Shown: positions 34,653 to 48,446, counted from the stretch's first letter. The stretch is 64,000 nt of DNA from Actinocatenispora rupis (GCF_016861975.1 NZ_BOMB01000010.1:124001-188000), one strand, 5' to 3'. Made by a program: numbers and translations. The notes: a model not told the origin generated them from the letters alone.

Positions 34653-35186
34653 ATGAGCGACGCCAGCCCGGACGAGGCCGACACCATCCTCGCGATCCTC
34701 GAACGCAACCGCCGCACGTTCGCGTGGAAGACCGAGGGCCTGGACCGCGCCGGCCTGCGCGCGACCACCGCCGCGAGCACCATGACCCTCGGCGGGCTCG
34801 TCAAGCACGTCGCGCTCGTCGAGGCCGACTGGCTGGCCGTCAAGCTCGCCGGCCGGGAGTACGGGGAGCCCTGGGACGGGGTGGACTTCGACGCCGACCC
34901 GTCCTGGGAGTGGCGTACCGGGGCCGAGGACGAGCCGGCGACGGTGTACGCGCTGTGGCGCGCGGCGGTCGACCGGTCGCGCCGCCTGGTCCGCGAGGTG
35001 ATCGACGAGCGCGGACTCGCCGGCCCCGCCTCGTTCACCTGGCCCGACGGCAGGACGCCGACCGTGCGCGCGATGCTGATCGACATGATCGAGGAGTACG
35101 CCCGGCACACCGGTCACGCGGACATCCTGCGCGAGGCGGTCGACGGCCGGGTCGGGGAGGGCGCGCCCGCCGACTTCACGATCTGA
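34653..35186 (+). CDS. DinB-like (DUF664) four-helix protein
   Basis: 177 residues: ILERNRRTFAWKTEGLDRAGLR, MTLGGLVKHVALVEADWL and IEEYARHTGHADILREAVDG place His residues where DinB/YfiT-type four-helix bundles bind a metal. Related actinomycete proteins use mycothiol as thiol cofactor; this is possible here. No ribosome-binding site; apparently leaderless. Function unknown. Confidence 0.88.
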   Translation: MSDASPDEADTILAILERNRRTFAWKTEGLDRAGLRATTAASTMTLGGLVKHVALVEADWLAVKLAGREYGEPWDGVDFDADPSWEWRTGAEDEPATVYALWRAAVDRSRRLVREVIDERGLAGPASFTWPDGRTPTVRAMLIDMIEEYARHTGHADILREAVDGRVGEGAPADFTI

Positions 35187-35203
35187 CCCCCGGCGCCGGC
35201 CGG

Positions 35204-35209
35204 TAGCGT
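35204..35209 (+). promoter_or_regulatory. -10 box of leaderless RmlD-like gene
   Basis: TAGCGT, 7 nt, ATG at 35217. Confidence 0.6.
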
Positions 35210-35216
35210 GGCGGCC

Positions 35217-36026
35217 ATGAAGGTGCTGGTCGTCGGCGGCAGCGGGTATCTCGGGGCCGAGGTGGTCCGGCGGTCGGTGGCCGCCGGGCACCGGGTGGCC
35301 GCCACGTACCGGACGGCGCGGGTCGAGGTGCCCGGCGTGTCCGGGTACGCGCTGGACGTGCGGGACCGCGCGCAGGTCGCCGACACCGTCGCCGCGGTAC
35401 GGCCGGACGTGGTCGTGAACGCCGCGTACCGCAAGGACGACTGGGTGAGCTGCGCGGACGGCGCCGCGTACGTGGCGCTGGCGGCGGTCGCGGTCGGCGC
35501 CCGGCTGGTGCACGTGTCGTCCGACGCGGTGTTCGCCGGCACGGCCGGCCGGTACGCGGAGGCGGCGGTCCCGGACCCGGTCACGCCGTACGGTGCCGCC
35601 AAGGCCGCCGCGGAGACCGCCGTACGGGCCGTCGCGCCGCACGCGGTCGTCGCCCGTACGTCGCTGATCGTCGGCGACGGCGACTCCGTGCACGAGCGCC
35701 GGGTACACGAGCTGGCGGCGCGGCCGGACGGGGTGCTGTTCACCGACGTCGTGCGCTGCCCGGTACACGTCGGTGACCTGGCCGGCGCGCTGCTCGACCT
35801 CGCCGGCACCGACCGCACCGGCATCCACCACCTCGCCGGCGGCGACGCGCTCACCCGGTACGAGCTCGGGGTGCTGATCGCCCGCCGGGACGGCCTGGAC
35901 CCGGCCGCGCTGCCGTCCGGGCCGCGCGCCGGCGGGCCGAGCGACATCCGCCTCGACTGCGCCGCGACCCGCCGCCACCTGCGTACCGAGCTGCGCGGTG
36001 CCCGGACGTTCCTGGCCGTGCGCTGA
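35217..36026 (+). CDS. RmlD-like sugar-nucleotide reductase
   Basis: 269 residues: VVGGSGYLGAEVVR cofactor site, VRPDVVVNAAY, VHVSSDAVFAG and TPYGAAKAAAE (Tyr/Lys), and HLAGGDALTRYELGVLIARR, all as in dTDP-4-dehydrorhamnose reductase relatives. There are no rhamnose pathway genes nearby, so the substrate may differ. Leaderless start predicted. Confidence 0.88.
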   Translation: MKVLVVGGSGYLGAEVVRRSVAAGHRVAATYRTARVEVPGVSGYALDVRDRAQVADTVAAVRPDVVVNAAYRKDDWVSCADGAAYVALAAVAVGARLVHVSSDAVFAGTAGRYAEAAVPDPVTPYGAAKAAAETAVRAVAPHAVVARTSLIVGDGDSVHERRVHELAARPDGVLFTDVVRCPVHVGDLAGALLDLAGTDRTGIHHLAGGDALTRYELGVLIARRDGLDPAALPSGPRAGGPSDIRLDCAATRRHLRTELRGARTFLAVR

Positions 36027-36030
36027 GCGC

Positions 36031-36145
36031 TCAGCCGGTGTACCCGGTGGCCTGGAGGGTGAACAGGTCGGCGTAGAGGCCGGCGGCGGCCATCAGCTCG
36101 TCGTGCGTGCCGTGCTCGACGACGCGGCCGTCGTCGCCCGGAACC
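36031..36145 (-). pseudogene. C-terminal relic of an ABC exporter (ATP-binding end)
   Basis: The minus-strand frame ends ...DDGRVVEHGTHDELMAAAGLYADLFTLQATGYTG, which matches the last ~35 residues of fused permease/ATPase exporters (DGRIVEHGTHdELmaagGlYa.Lf..Q). Everything upstream, including Walker motifs, is gone; unrelated sequence starts at about 36146. It is a deletion remnant. Confidence 0.8.
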
Positions 36146-36174
36146 GCCGGCCTTCCGTTCGATGACCCGGATAC

Positions 36175-36193
36175 GTTGTGCGGCAACGGATCC
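36175..36193 (+). repeat. Dispersed GTTGYGGCGCAAGGG-type element
   Basis: GTTGTGCGGCAACGGATCC, the most divergent of six copies. It lies just beyond the broken end of the exporter relic. Confidence 0.55.
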
Positions 36194-36207
36194 GGGCCGG
36201 TACGCCT

Positions 36208-36242
36208 GGAGGTGAGGTCGCGCGTCAGGAGGTGAGGTCGCG
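36208..36242. repeat. 15-bp direct repeat duplicating gene end
   Basis: GGAGGTGAGGTCGCG occurs at 36208-36222 and again at 36228-36242. The second copy forms the last codons of the ABC permease gene, so the 3' end of that gene has been partly duplicated next to the relic. Confidence 0.8.
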
Positions 36243-37016
36243 GCGGCGGAACTGCCAGACGCCGAGGGCGGCGAAGTACAGCGAGACCGCGGCGAGCAGC
36301 CCGGCGTACACCCAGTTGACGCCGTGCGTCAGCGGGTCGCCGTCCAGGTACCAGGCGAACGGGGAGCACCAGCGCACCCAGCCGAGTCCCTTGATCTGCG
36401 GCAGGAAGCTGCTGCACAGGTACGTCGCGACGGCCAGGTACGCGGCGCCGCCGAGCGCGATCGTCCGCCGCCCCGTGTACGCGCCGAGGCCGAACCCGAT
36501 GGACGCGAAGCAGACGCCGAACAGGGTGAGCATCACGCAGACGGCGGTCAGGTCACCGGGGGAGAGTTCGGCGAAGTCGGCGGGGATCCGGATCGCCAGC
36601 ATCACCACGAGCGTCAGCACGCCGACGGCGACGATCGCGAGCACCGTCGCGGCGTACCGGGCGAGGGCGAGGCGGGTGCGCGTCACCGGATGCGCGAGTA
36701 CGAGATCGAGGGTGCCGGCGTTCTCGTCGCCGGCGATCGCGCGCACCCCGGCGCTGATCGCGAACACCGCGACCAGGATCGGTACCAGCAGACCGAACAC
36801 GGTCGAGCCGAAGTAGCCGGACGCGGTCGAGTAGTCGGTGAGGTGGAACGCCTCCTTCATCGACTGCGGGAACGCCTCCATCGCCCGGCCCAGGTCCGCG
36901 TTGTGCCCGAACACCGGCCAGAACGCCGCGTACATGGTGGCGACGGCGGTGATCGCCACCGCCCAGCCGCCGAACGCGCGGCGGTTGTCGCGCAGGTGCT
37001 TCAGCAGGACCGTCAC
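36225..37016 (-). CDS. ABC-2 type transporter permease
   Basis: 263 residues, six helices (AFGGWAVAITAVATMYAAFW; GLLVPILVAVFAISAGVRAIAGDENAGTLDLVLAHPVTRTR is the conserved ABC-2 'LDLVLA-PVsR' region). It pairs with the ATPase encoded just upstream: the GTG start overlaps the ATPase stop (GTGA). Together they form an exporter, probably for a drug, lipid or peptide. Confidence 0.92.
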   Translation of the reverse strand: MTVLLKHLRDNRRAFGGWAVAITAVATMYAAFWPVFGHNADLGRAMEAFPQSMKEAFHLTDYSTASGYFGSTVFGLLVPILVAVFAISAGVRAIAGDENAGTLDLVLAHPVTRTRLALARYAATVLAIVAVGVLTLVVMLAIRIPADFAELSPGDLTAVCVMLTLFGVCFASIGFGLGAYTGRRTIALGGAAYLAVATYLCSSFLPQIKGLGWVRWCSPFAWYLDGDPLTHGVNWVYAGLLAAVSLYFAALGVWQFRRRDLTS

Positions 37017-37936
37017 GACCGACCCTCCCGCTCGTAGAAGGTGAAGAACAGCTCCTCCAGGTCGGGTTCCTCGGCGAGCAACCCCGTCACCCGGTACCGC
37101 GCGGCGGTCTTGACCAGCTCGTCCGGGCTGCCGGACAGCACGGCGCGCAGCGCGGAACCGCCGCCCGGATGGGGGCCGACCGTCACCCCGTGCAGCCCCG
37201 CGACCGACTCGAACTCCGCCGCCGGTACGACGTCGGCGAAGGTGATCTCGATCCGGCGCTGCGCCTGCTCGCGCAGCTCCTCCACCTTCGCCACCGTCTC
37301 CAGCCGGCCCTCGCGGATGATGCCGACGCGTTCGCAGGTGGCCTGCACCTCGCTGAGTACGTGCGAGGACATGAACACGGTCTGGCCGTTGTCGCGCGCC
37401 TCCTGCACCAGCTCGACGAAACGCTGCTGCAGGAACGGATCCAGCCCGCTCGTCGGCTCGTCGAGTACGAGGAGGTCGGGGGTGTGCATGAACGCCTGCA
37501 CGATGCCGACCTTCTGCCGGTTCCCCTTGGACAGCGTGCCGATCCGGCGGGACAGGTCCAGGTCCAGCCGCTCGGCCAGCGCGGCGATCCGCGCCGCCGG
37601 CACCCCGCCGCGCAACCGCCCCAGGTACGTCAGCAGCTCGCGGCTCGTCTGCCCGCCGCTCACCACGAAATCCCCGGCCAGGTAACCGATCCGGGCCCGG
37701 GTGGACGCCGCGTGGCGCGGACTGTCGCCGAGCACCCGTACGCTGCCCGCGGTCGGCCGGATCAGGTCCAGCAGCAACCGGATCGTCGTCGTCTTCCCGG
37801 CGCCGTTCGGCCCCAGGTAGCCGAACACCTCGCCGCGGTACACGGTCAGGTCGAGTCCGGCCAGCGCGGTGCGTGCGGCCGATCCGCGACCGTACCGTTT
37901 CACCAGGCCGGTGACCTCGACAGCGGCGTCCGCCAT
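37013..37936 (-). CDS. ABC transporter ATP-binding protein
   Basis: 307 residues: Walker A GPNGAGKTTT, Q-loop region YLAGDFVVSGG, signature LSKGNRQKVGI (slightly unusual L-S-K-G-N), Walker B LLVLDEPTSGLD and H-loop MSSHVLSE, plus a C-terminal ~80-residue regulatory extension typical of exporters of the DrrA/CcmA type. Second gene of a regulator-ATPase-permease operon. Confidence 0.95.
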   Translation of the reverse strand: MADAAVEVTGLVKRYGRGSAARTALAGLDLTVYRGEVFGYLGPNGAGKTTTIRLLLDLIRPTAGSVRVLGDSPRHAASTRARIGYLAGDFVVSGGQTSRELLTYLGRLRGGVPAARIAALAERLDLDLSRRIGTLSKGNRQKVGIVQAFMHTPDLLVLDEPTSGLDPFLQQRFVELVQEARDNGQTVFMSSHVLSEVQATCERVGIIREGRLETVAKVEELREQAQRRIEITFADVVPAAEFESVAGLHGVTVGPHPGGGSALRAVLSGSPDELVKTAARYRVTGLLAEEPDLEELFFTFYEREGRS

Positions 37937-37945
37937 CGTGCCTCC

Positions 37946-38398
37946 CTAGAGTCCGTGTTCGCGCTTGAACTCCTCGACCAGCTCGGGAATCCGCGCCACG
38001 ATCCACTGGTAGAAGTCCCGCGCGTACGTCAGGCGCCGCGCGCGGGGGGTGCCGGGGCCGAGCAGGTCGACGCCGCGGTCCAGCAGCTCGGCCATCGACC
38101 GCCACTGCGGGATCGCGTCGCTGGTCGCCCGGGCCATCGCGTCCGGCGTGATCTCGTACGCGTGGCCGCGGGTGCCCGGCAGCACGACCCGGCGGGCGAT
38201 GCCGGTGCGGACGAGCATCCGCATGCCGGTGGAGACCGAACCCTTGGACAGGCCGAGCGCCGCGCCCAGCTGCGCGCTGGTCTGCGCGGGCGGGTCGCAC
38301 ACCAGCAGCCAGCCCATCAGCTTCCCGTTCGCGGGCGGGGTGCCGTTGCGCGCGAACTCCAGCGCGAACTCCTCGGCGTACCGGCGCAGCTCGTCCAT
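37946..38398 (-). CDS. GbsR/MarR-type repressor of the ABC exporter
   Basis: 150 residues: LMGWLLVCDPPAQTSAQLGAALGLSKGSVSTGMRMLVRTGIARRVVLPGTRGHAYEI is the winged helix of the GbsR branch, related in pattern to the regulator at 53223. ATG at 38398 with GGAGA 7 nt upstream. First gene of the exporter operon; a 24-bp perfect inverted repeat directly upstream is its probable operator. Confidence 0.9.
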   Translation of the reverse strand: MDELRRYAEEFALEFARNGTPPANGKLMGWLLVCDPPAQTSAQLGAALGLSKGSVSTGMRMLVRTGIARRVVLPGTRGHAYEITPDAMARATSDAIPQWRSMAELLDRGVDLLGPGTPRARRLTYARDFYQWIVARIPELVEEFKREHGL

Positions 38399-38411
38399 GA
38401 TCAAGTCTCCG

Positions 38412-38435
38412 AACGTTCAGAACCCACTGAACGTT
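38412..38435. promoter_or_regulatory. Perfect inverted repeat operator (9-6-9)
   Basis: AACGTTCAG-AACCCA-CTGAACGTT lies 14 bp before the exporter repressor start and overlaps where its promoter must be. It indicates tight autoregulation by the downstream MarR-type protein. Confidence 0.85.
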
Positions 38436-38455
38436 ACGCCCCTCCGCCCGCGACA

Positions 38456-38496
38456 CGCCAGCGCCCCCGTCGACACGTACGACGGGGGCGCTGGCG
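38456..38496 (-). terminator. Strong hairpin terminator after PH-domain gene
   Basis: A perfect 17-bp stem (38456-38472 with 38480-38496) and 7-nt loop, 17 nt downstream of the PH-domain gene stop on the minus strand. It also insulates the exporter operon that follows. No U-tract, as usual in actinomycetes. Confidence 0.85.
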
Positions 38497-38513
38497 AAGC
38501 GGCGAGGGCGCCG

Positions 38514-38885
38514 TCAGTGCAGGTAGTACAGGATCACGTTGTGGACGTGCTGCGCCTTCTGGTTGCCGCGCATCTCCACCTCGTACGTCTGGCCGCTGGT
38601 GTGCAGCGCGATCGAGCCGCTGGAGAAGAACTGCCCGGCCCACGACTTGTTGCTGAGCACGCTGACGCTGGTGATCTTCGAGTACGGGATGCTGGTGATC
38701 GCGACCCGCTTGCCCACGAACGACTTGTCCTGCAGGATCACCCGGCGGTCGGTCAGGCCGATGAAGCCGGTGCCGACGCCGACCGCGTCGTACACCGCGA
38801 TGATCTGCTCGCCGTCGAGCAGACCGCTCCGGATCTGGTCGAACTGGTCCTGCCGGTCGAACGGCACGGTCGCCTGTCGGGACAC
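38514..38885 (-). CDS. Bacterial PH-domain protein
   Basis: 123 residues. The core GTGFIGLTDRRVILQDKSFVGKRVAITSIPYSKITSVSVLSNK matches bacterial pleckstrin-homology-like (YokE/bPH) domains, and the whole protein is little more than this domain. GTG start with AAAGGAG upstream. Such small PH proteins are often oligomeric; the function is unknown. Monocistronic with its own terminator. Confidence 0.88.
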   Translation of the reverse strand: MSRQATVPFDRQDQFDQIRSGLLDGEQIIAVYDAVGVGTGFIGLTDRRVILQDKSFVGKRVAITSIPYSKITSVSVLSNKSWAGQFFSSGSIALHTSGQTYEVEMRGNQKAQHVHNVILYYLH

Positions 38886-39008
38886 GGGTGCTCCTTTGTT
38901 CGGGTTCCCGGCCACCCTAGGCAGTGCCCGCAACGCCGTGGTACTCGCCGGCGTCGGCGGACCCGGTGCGGCCCGGGCCGACCGCGGCCGCGGGCGTGCC
39001 GCACATCC

Positions 39009-39027
39009 GTTGCGGCGCAAGGGTTCC
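39009..39027 (+). repeat. Dispersed GTTGCGGCGCAAGGG element (best copy)
   Basis: GTTGCGGCGCAAGGGTTCC, containing the odd palindrome TTGCG-G-CGCAA, in the gap between divergent PH-domain and acetyltransferase genes. Confidence 0.65.
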
Positions 39028-39071
39028 GGGGATCGCCCGGCAAACCGGTGGCGCGGAACCCCGCGGGTTGG

Positions 39072-39077
39072 CAGGAT
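39072..39077 (+). promoter_or_regulatory. -10 box of leaderless acetyltransferase gene
   Basis: CAGGAT, 6 nt, GTG at 39084. Confidence 0.5.
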
Positions 39078-39083
39078 CGCGGC

Positions 39084-39725
39084 GTGCTCGTCGACCTGTG
39101 GCCGCCGTACGGCCTGACCATCGTGACGCCCACCGTGCAGCTGCGACTGCCCCGCGAGGAGGAGATCGCCGCGCCGGCCGACGTCGCCGCCGCCGGTGTG
39201 CACCGCGCCGACGAGCGGCCGTTCCTGACGCCGTGGGCGGAGGGCGACCCCGCCGACCGCGCCCGCACCGTACTGCAAGGGCACTGGGACGGGCTGGCGT
39301 CCTGGCGGGTGCCGGCGTGGGAGCTGGGACTGGGGGTGTTCCGCGCCGGCGAGCCGATCGGCATGGTCTCCTTGCGCGCCAACGACTTCCCAATCGTACG
39401 CGAGGTGGTCACGTCGTCGTGGCTGGGCCTCCCGCACCAAGGCCGCGGGTACGGGACGGACGCCCGGCTGGGGTTGCTGACGCTGGCGTTCGACCACCTG
39501 GGCGCGCGGGCCGCGCGTACCGAGGTGTTCCGGGACAACCACGCGTCGCAGGGCGTCTCCCGCAAGCTCGGGTACGTGCCGGACGGCATCTCCGTGGACG
39601 CGCGCGGCGACGAGGCGCTGGTGTCCGACCGGCTCCGGTTGACCCGCGAGGTGTGGACCGGCCGCCCGCGGGCGGCGGTGACCGTCGAGGGCTTCGACGC
39701 CTGCCGCGCGCTGTTCGGCCTCTGA
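39084..39725 (+). CDS. GNAT-family N-acetyltransferase
   Basis: 213 residues of the RimJ/RimL-like type: LRLPREEEI, GMVSLRANDFPIVREVVTSSWLGLPHQGRGYGTDARLGLLTLAFDHLGA (acetyl-CoA site Q-G-R-G-Y-G) and HASQGVSRKLGYVPDG. Substrate unknown. GTG start just after a -10-like box. Confidence 0.92.
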   Translation: MLVDLWPPYGLTIVTPTVQLRLPREEEIAAPADVAAAGVHRADERPFLTPWAEGDPADRARTVLQGHWDGLASWRVPAWELGLGVFRAGEPIGMVSLRANDFPIVREVVTSSWLGLPHQGRGYGTDARLGLLTLAFDHLGARAARTEVFRDNHASQGVSRKLGYVPDGISVDARGDEALVSDRLRLTREVWTGRPRAAVTVEGFDACRALFGL

Positions 39726-39788
39726 GATTCAGCGGCTCAGCCGGCGCACAGGCTGGGCTGCGTAGCGTCCCCGCCGGGAGGGGATGTT

Positions 39789-40760
39789 GTGACAACGAGC
39801 GATGCGGTGGCGGCCGTCGGTCGGCGGTGGAGCCTGGCGCGGCGGCTCGCCGGGTACGTGGCGGCCGCCAGCATGGGGCTGTACCTGCTGGTCAAGGTGG
39901 TCTGGATCGCGGCGGCGCTGATCGGCACGCACCCGGCCGGATTCGGTACCGGCGGGTGGGTCGCGCTCAACGCGGTCACCGTGCTGATGGCCGCCGCCGG
40001 TGTCGCGCTCGGGTTGGCGCTGGCGCAACGGTGGGGGCGACGGCTGCCGGCCGTACCGGTGGTGCTGGTGTCGTGGGTGGGCGCCGGGTTCCTGGTCCCG
40101 ACCCTGCCGTACCTGGTGGCGCGGGCGGTGCTGGACGCCGGGAGCGGCGGCGGGGGCGACGCGGCACCCGGCTGGGAAGCCGTGTTCCTCAGCCTCGGGT
40201 TCGGCGGGATGGCCGTCGGACTGGCCGTCGCCGTACCGGTCTACCTGCGGGACCGGTGGCCGCGCGCGTTCCTCGGCCGGCTGGCGGACCGGCCGTCCAC
40301 CCCGACGGCGTGGACCGTCGCGACCGTCGCCGCGGCCACCCTGCTCGGCCTGCTCTGGTGCTACTGGGCGCTCGGCGGCACGCTCGGCATCGACCCCGCC
40401 CGGCTCGCCGCCCGGGACCTCGACGGTCGGCTGCTGAGCGCGAGTTCCGGGCTGTGGGCGCTGCTCGGCGCCGCCAGCCTCCTGGCGCTGCGTTCCGGTC
40501 GCCCCGGTCGGCTCCGCCGCTGGGTACCGATGGCGCTCGCGTACGGCGCGTCCGGGTCGCTGTTCGCCTGGAGCGCCTGGAAACTCCCCATGGTCCTGCT
40601 CGCCCCGGGCGGCTTCGTGCCCGTCGAGTACGTCCCGGTCGCCGTCGGCGAACACGTCCTCAGCATCGCCACCGGTCTGGCCCTGCTCGCCGGCGCCCTG
40701 CGCAACGCCCCGGCACGCGGAGGCCACGAATCCGTTGTCCACCAACGGAACCCGAGCTGA
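39789..40760 (+). CDS. Polytopic membrane protein, unknown function
   Basis: 323 residues with about eight hydrophobic helices (for example YVAAASMGLYLLVKVVWIAAAL, VLMAAAGVALGLALAQ, VPVVLVSWVGAGFLVP, ATVAAATLLGLLWCYWALGG). No recognised domain. GTG start with GGGAGGGG upstream. Monocistronic. Confidence 0.85.
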   Translation: MTTSDAVAAVGRRWSLARRLAGYVAAASMGLYLLVKVVWIAAALIGTHPAGFGTGGWVALNAVTVLMAAAGVALGLALAQRWGRRLPAVPVVLVSWVGAGFLVPTLPYLVARAVLDAGSGGGGDAAPGWEAVFLSLGFGGMAVGLAVAVPVYLRDRWPRAFLGRLADRPSTPTAWTVATVAAATLLGLLWCYWALGGTLGIDPARLAARDLDGRLLSASSGLWALLGAASLLALRSGRPGRLRRWVPMALAYGASGSLFAWSAWKLPMVLLAPGGFVPVEYVPVAVGEHVLSIATGLALLAGALRNAPARGGHESVVHQRNPS

Positions 40761-40761
40761 C

Positions 40762-40776
40762 TGTCTACTATGGACA
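40762..40776. repeat. TCCA-N3-TGGA palindrome (copy 3 of 7)
   Basis: TGTCTACTATGGACA, one mismatch from a perfect palindrome, immediately after the membrane protein stop. Confidence 0.5.
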
Positions 40777-40885
40777 GTGTGGTCAGCCACGGCGGAGCAG
40801 CTGGATGTCCATCACCCAGCCGGCCGCGACGCACGCCTCGGCATCCCGAGGGACGCCCGGCACACATCCGCCGTACGGAGTTGGC

Positions 40886-41548
40886 TCAGCGGTGGGCGAG
40901 GACGCAGTCGCCGCAGTAGCCGCCGCCGGGGATCCGGTAGTACAGGCAGCACGAGGTACGGACGAACCGGCCGCCGGGTCCGGTCGGCCCTCCGGTACCG
41001 GCGAGCGGCCCGGCCAGCAACGCCGCCCCCGTACTCCGGGCCGCGTCCGCGAGGTCCGGCCGCGCCGTGCCGACCGTCCCGACGGCGCCGAACACCGCCG
41101 ACGCCACGTTGCCCCGGAGTACCTGAGGGGACAGCGCGTAGCGCGCGGCGATGGCGGCGGCCAGCGGGTCGAGGACGTCGGGCAGCAGCGCGGCGGGATC
41201 GGGCGTACCGGACGGTCCGGTCAGGGCGAGCGGCCACGGACCGCCGTCGACCGGCCGCCAGTACGTGCCGTCGAGGGTGGGGCGCGGCAGCGGGGTGCCG
41301 AGCACGTACGCGCCGATCACGGGGGAGACGAGCCGGGCGAACAGGCCGAGCGACATGGTCGACGCGGCCACGCGCGGCTCGATGTCGGCGCCGGCGAGGC
41401 GGGCCTCGACGTACCGGACCCGCTCGTCCAGTGCCGGGCCGACGACCAGTTCGCGGAGGGTGTGCCAGCCGTCGCCGGTCCGCTCCTGGAGCGCGAAGAA
41501 CGGCCCGAGCGCGGCCAGGTCGGCGGGCGTCGGCGTGTCGGTCGGCAT
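40886..41548 (-). CDS. FhuF-like [2Fe-2S] protein
   Basis: 220 residues. The C-terminus SCCLYYRIPGGGYCGDC holds the four cysteines in the C-C-x(10)-C-x2-C spacing of FhuF-family ferric-siderophore reductases. The rest (VEARLAGADIEPRVAASTMSLGLFARLVSPVIGAYVLG) fits the family. It probably releases iron from siderophores in the cytoplasm; no siderophore genes are adjacent. Leaderless start predicted (TAGGGT, 7 nt, ATG). Confidence 0.9.
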   Translation of the reverse strand: MPTDTPTPADLAALGPFFALQERTGDGWHTLRELVVGPALDERVRYVEARLAGADIEPRVAASTMSLGLFARLVSPVIGAYVLGTPLPRPTLDGTYWRPVDGGPWPLALTGPSGTPDPAALLPDVLDPLAAAIAARYALSPQVLRGNVASAVFGAVGTVGTARPDLADAARSTGAALLAGPLAGTGGPTGPGGRFVRTSCCLYYRIPGGGYCGDCVLAHR

Positions 41549-41551
41549 CAC

Positions 41552-42092
41552 CGCCACCCTACGGTCCGCCCTCCCCGCACCGCCGGCACGTCCGGAACGC
41601 TGCGGCTGCGCCGGACGCGGCATGCCCTGCGCGGGTCGCCCACCGCGGGGGAATCCTCCACGACGACCGTCCGGCTCCTCCAGCGCGGTCACGCGTCGGC
41701 TCCCGCGGCGGGTACCTGGCTGACAACACCGCCCGGTGCACGGACGTGACGTACCGGATGAGGGGTGGCTCGGCGGGGCGAACGGGACGCGCGCGGGGCG
41801 TGGTCGCCGGGTGCGGCCTTTACCACGCGGGGTGGGCCGGACGCGAACCGGACAAGCCCGGTTGTCGGGGGTCCACAAAAGCGGCCGCCGTTTCTTCCCC
41901 ATCAGGCCCCTCGGCTGTCGCCGTCCGGATGGGCGACGATCATGACCGTGCCACACCTGCGGTCGCCGCGGCGGTCGTCGGGTGGTCCGCCGCGGGCGGC
42001 CATCCGGCCTCGGTGAGGTGCCCGTACGCGTGCGGGCGCCGTCCGAGGTGGTCGGCCATCTGGTGTCGAGGGAGCGAAGGGTTCGGATTCGG
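41552..42092. other. 541-bp gene-free stretch
   Basis: Between divergent FhuF-like and carboxylase genes. Short frames here are not protein-like. Apart from the FhuF-like promoter I see no repeats or palindromes of note; it could hold the carboxylase promoter and a long leader. Confidence 0.5.
41556..41561 (-). promoter_or_regulatory. -10 box of leaderless FhuF-like gene
   Basis: Minus strand TAGGGT, 7 nt, ATG at 41548. Confidence 0.6.
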
Positions 42093-47561
<5,469 letters not shown>

Positions 47562-47573
47562 GAACCACCCGTA

Positions 47574-47609
47574 CGAACGGGCCGGCGGCGTCTGCCGCCG
47601 GCCCGTTCG
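47574..47609 (+). terminator. Terminator of carboxylase gene
   Basis: Perfect 15-bp stem (47574-47588 with 47595-47609), 6-nt loop, 12 nt after the stop codon. Confidence 0.85.
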
Positions 47610-47702
47610 CCGTCTCCGGCGGCGATCCGGGACGCGCGGGGGGTGCGCTGGCGTACCGGACGGTCACCTGCTAGTTTTTCTTGGCATGTGCAGGGTTCAG
47701 CT

Positions 47703-48044
47703 ATGAGCAGCTCGCCGCTGACCGGCGACGACCTGCTGCGGACGCTGGCCACGCTCGCCAACCCGCACCGGCTGCGGGTCGTCGCCGCCCTCACCGAGCG
47801 CCGGCGGTACGTCAGCGAGCTGGCGCGCGAGCTCGGCATCAGCCGCGCCCTGCTGCAACTCCACCTGAAGAAGCTCGAATCGGCCGGTCTGGTGTCCGGA
47901 CACCTCGAACTGTCCGACGACGGCAAGGCGATGAAGTACTACGAGGTCACGGACTTCGCGGTCGAGTTGACGCCGCGCACCGTCGCGGCGGCGGCCCGCA
48001 CCCTGAGCGACCGGGACGGCAAGGAAGGGGAGACGGGACGATGA
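47703..48044 (+). CDS. ArsR-type winged-helix regulator
   Basis: 113 residues: LLRTLATLANPHRLRVVAALTERRRYVSELARELGISRALLQLHLKKLESAGLVSGHLEL is the winged helix. No cysteine metal site, so not a classical metal sensor. The stop overlaps the next gene's ATG (ATGA), so it is coupled to a small membrane protein that may act as partner or sensor. Confidence 0.92.
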   Translation: MSSSPLTGDDLLRTLATLANPHRLRVVAALTERRRYVSELARELGISRALLQLHLKKLESAGLVSGHLELSDDGKAMKYYEVTDFAVELTPRTVAAAARTLSDRDGKEGETGR

Positions 48045-48322
48045 GCGCACACGCCTGGGCGGAGGTCGTCGGAGCGTTCGGCATCTTCCTGCTGCTGAGC
48101 TCGGTCGCCACGGTCACGATCTGGCAGTTCGGGGCGACGTGGCGGGCGAAGGCGGTGCTGGCCCGCGAGGACGCGTACCGGACGCTCGCCGAGCGGGCCG
48201 TCGCGTCGCAGCGGGCCACCGAGGACCGGCTGGACGCGGTCTCGCGCCAGCTCGCCGAGGTGACCGGTCAGCTCGGCGAGACCCGGGCCTCGGTCGAGCG
48301 CATCCTCACCGAGGTCGACTGA
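48041..48322 (+). CDS. Small membrane protein with coiled coil
   Basis: 93 residues: one N-terminal transmembrane helix (VVGAFGIFLLLSSVATVTIWQF) followed by a charged helix with heptad character (EDRLDAVSRQLAEVTGQLGETRASVERILTEV). Function unknown. Coupling to the ArsR-type regulator recurs as a two-gene module in actinomycetes as far as I recall. Confidence 0.85.
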   Translation: MSAHAWAEVVGAFGIFLLLSSVATVTIWQFGATWRAKAVLAREDAYRTLAERAVASQRATEDRLDAVSRQLAEVTGQLGETRASVERILTEVD

Positions 48323-48347
48323 ACCGCCGGATCCGGCTCCACCGGAC

Positions 48348-48440
48348 GGAATCCGGGACACCGCAAGGAATCCGGGACACCGCAAGGAATCCGGGACGCC
48401 GCAAGGAATCCGGGACGCCGCAAGGAATCCGGGACTTCAC
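48348..48440. repeat. 20-bp minisatellite, 4.6 copies
   Basis: GGAATCCGGGACACCGCAAG (48348) repeats at 48368, 48388 and 48408 with a single A/G change between early and late copies, then a partial copy to 48440. The copies are nearly identical, so expansion is recent. Confidence 0.95.
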
Positions 48441-48446
48441 AGGATC

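Noticed and set aside
48348-48440. CRISPR array
   Set aside because: The 20-bp units are contiguous with no spacers; a plain tandem repeat.
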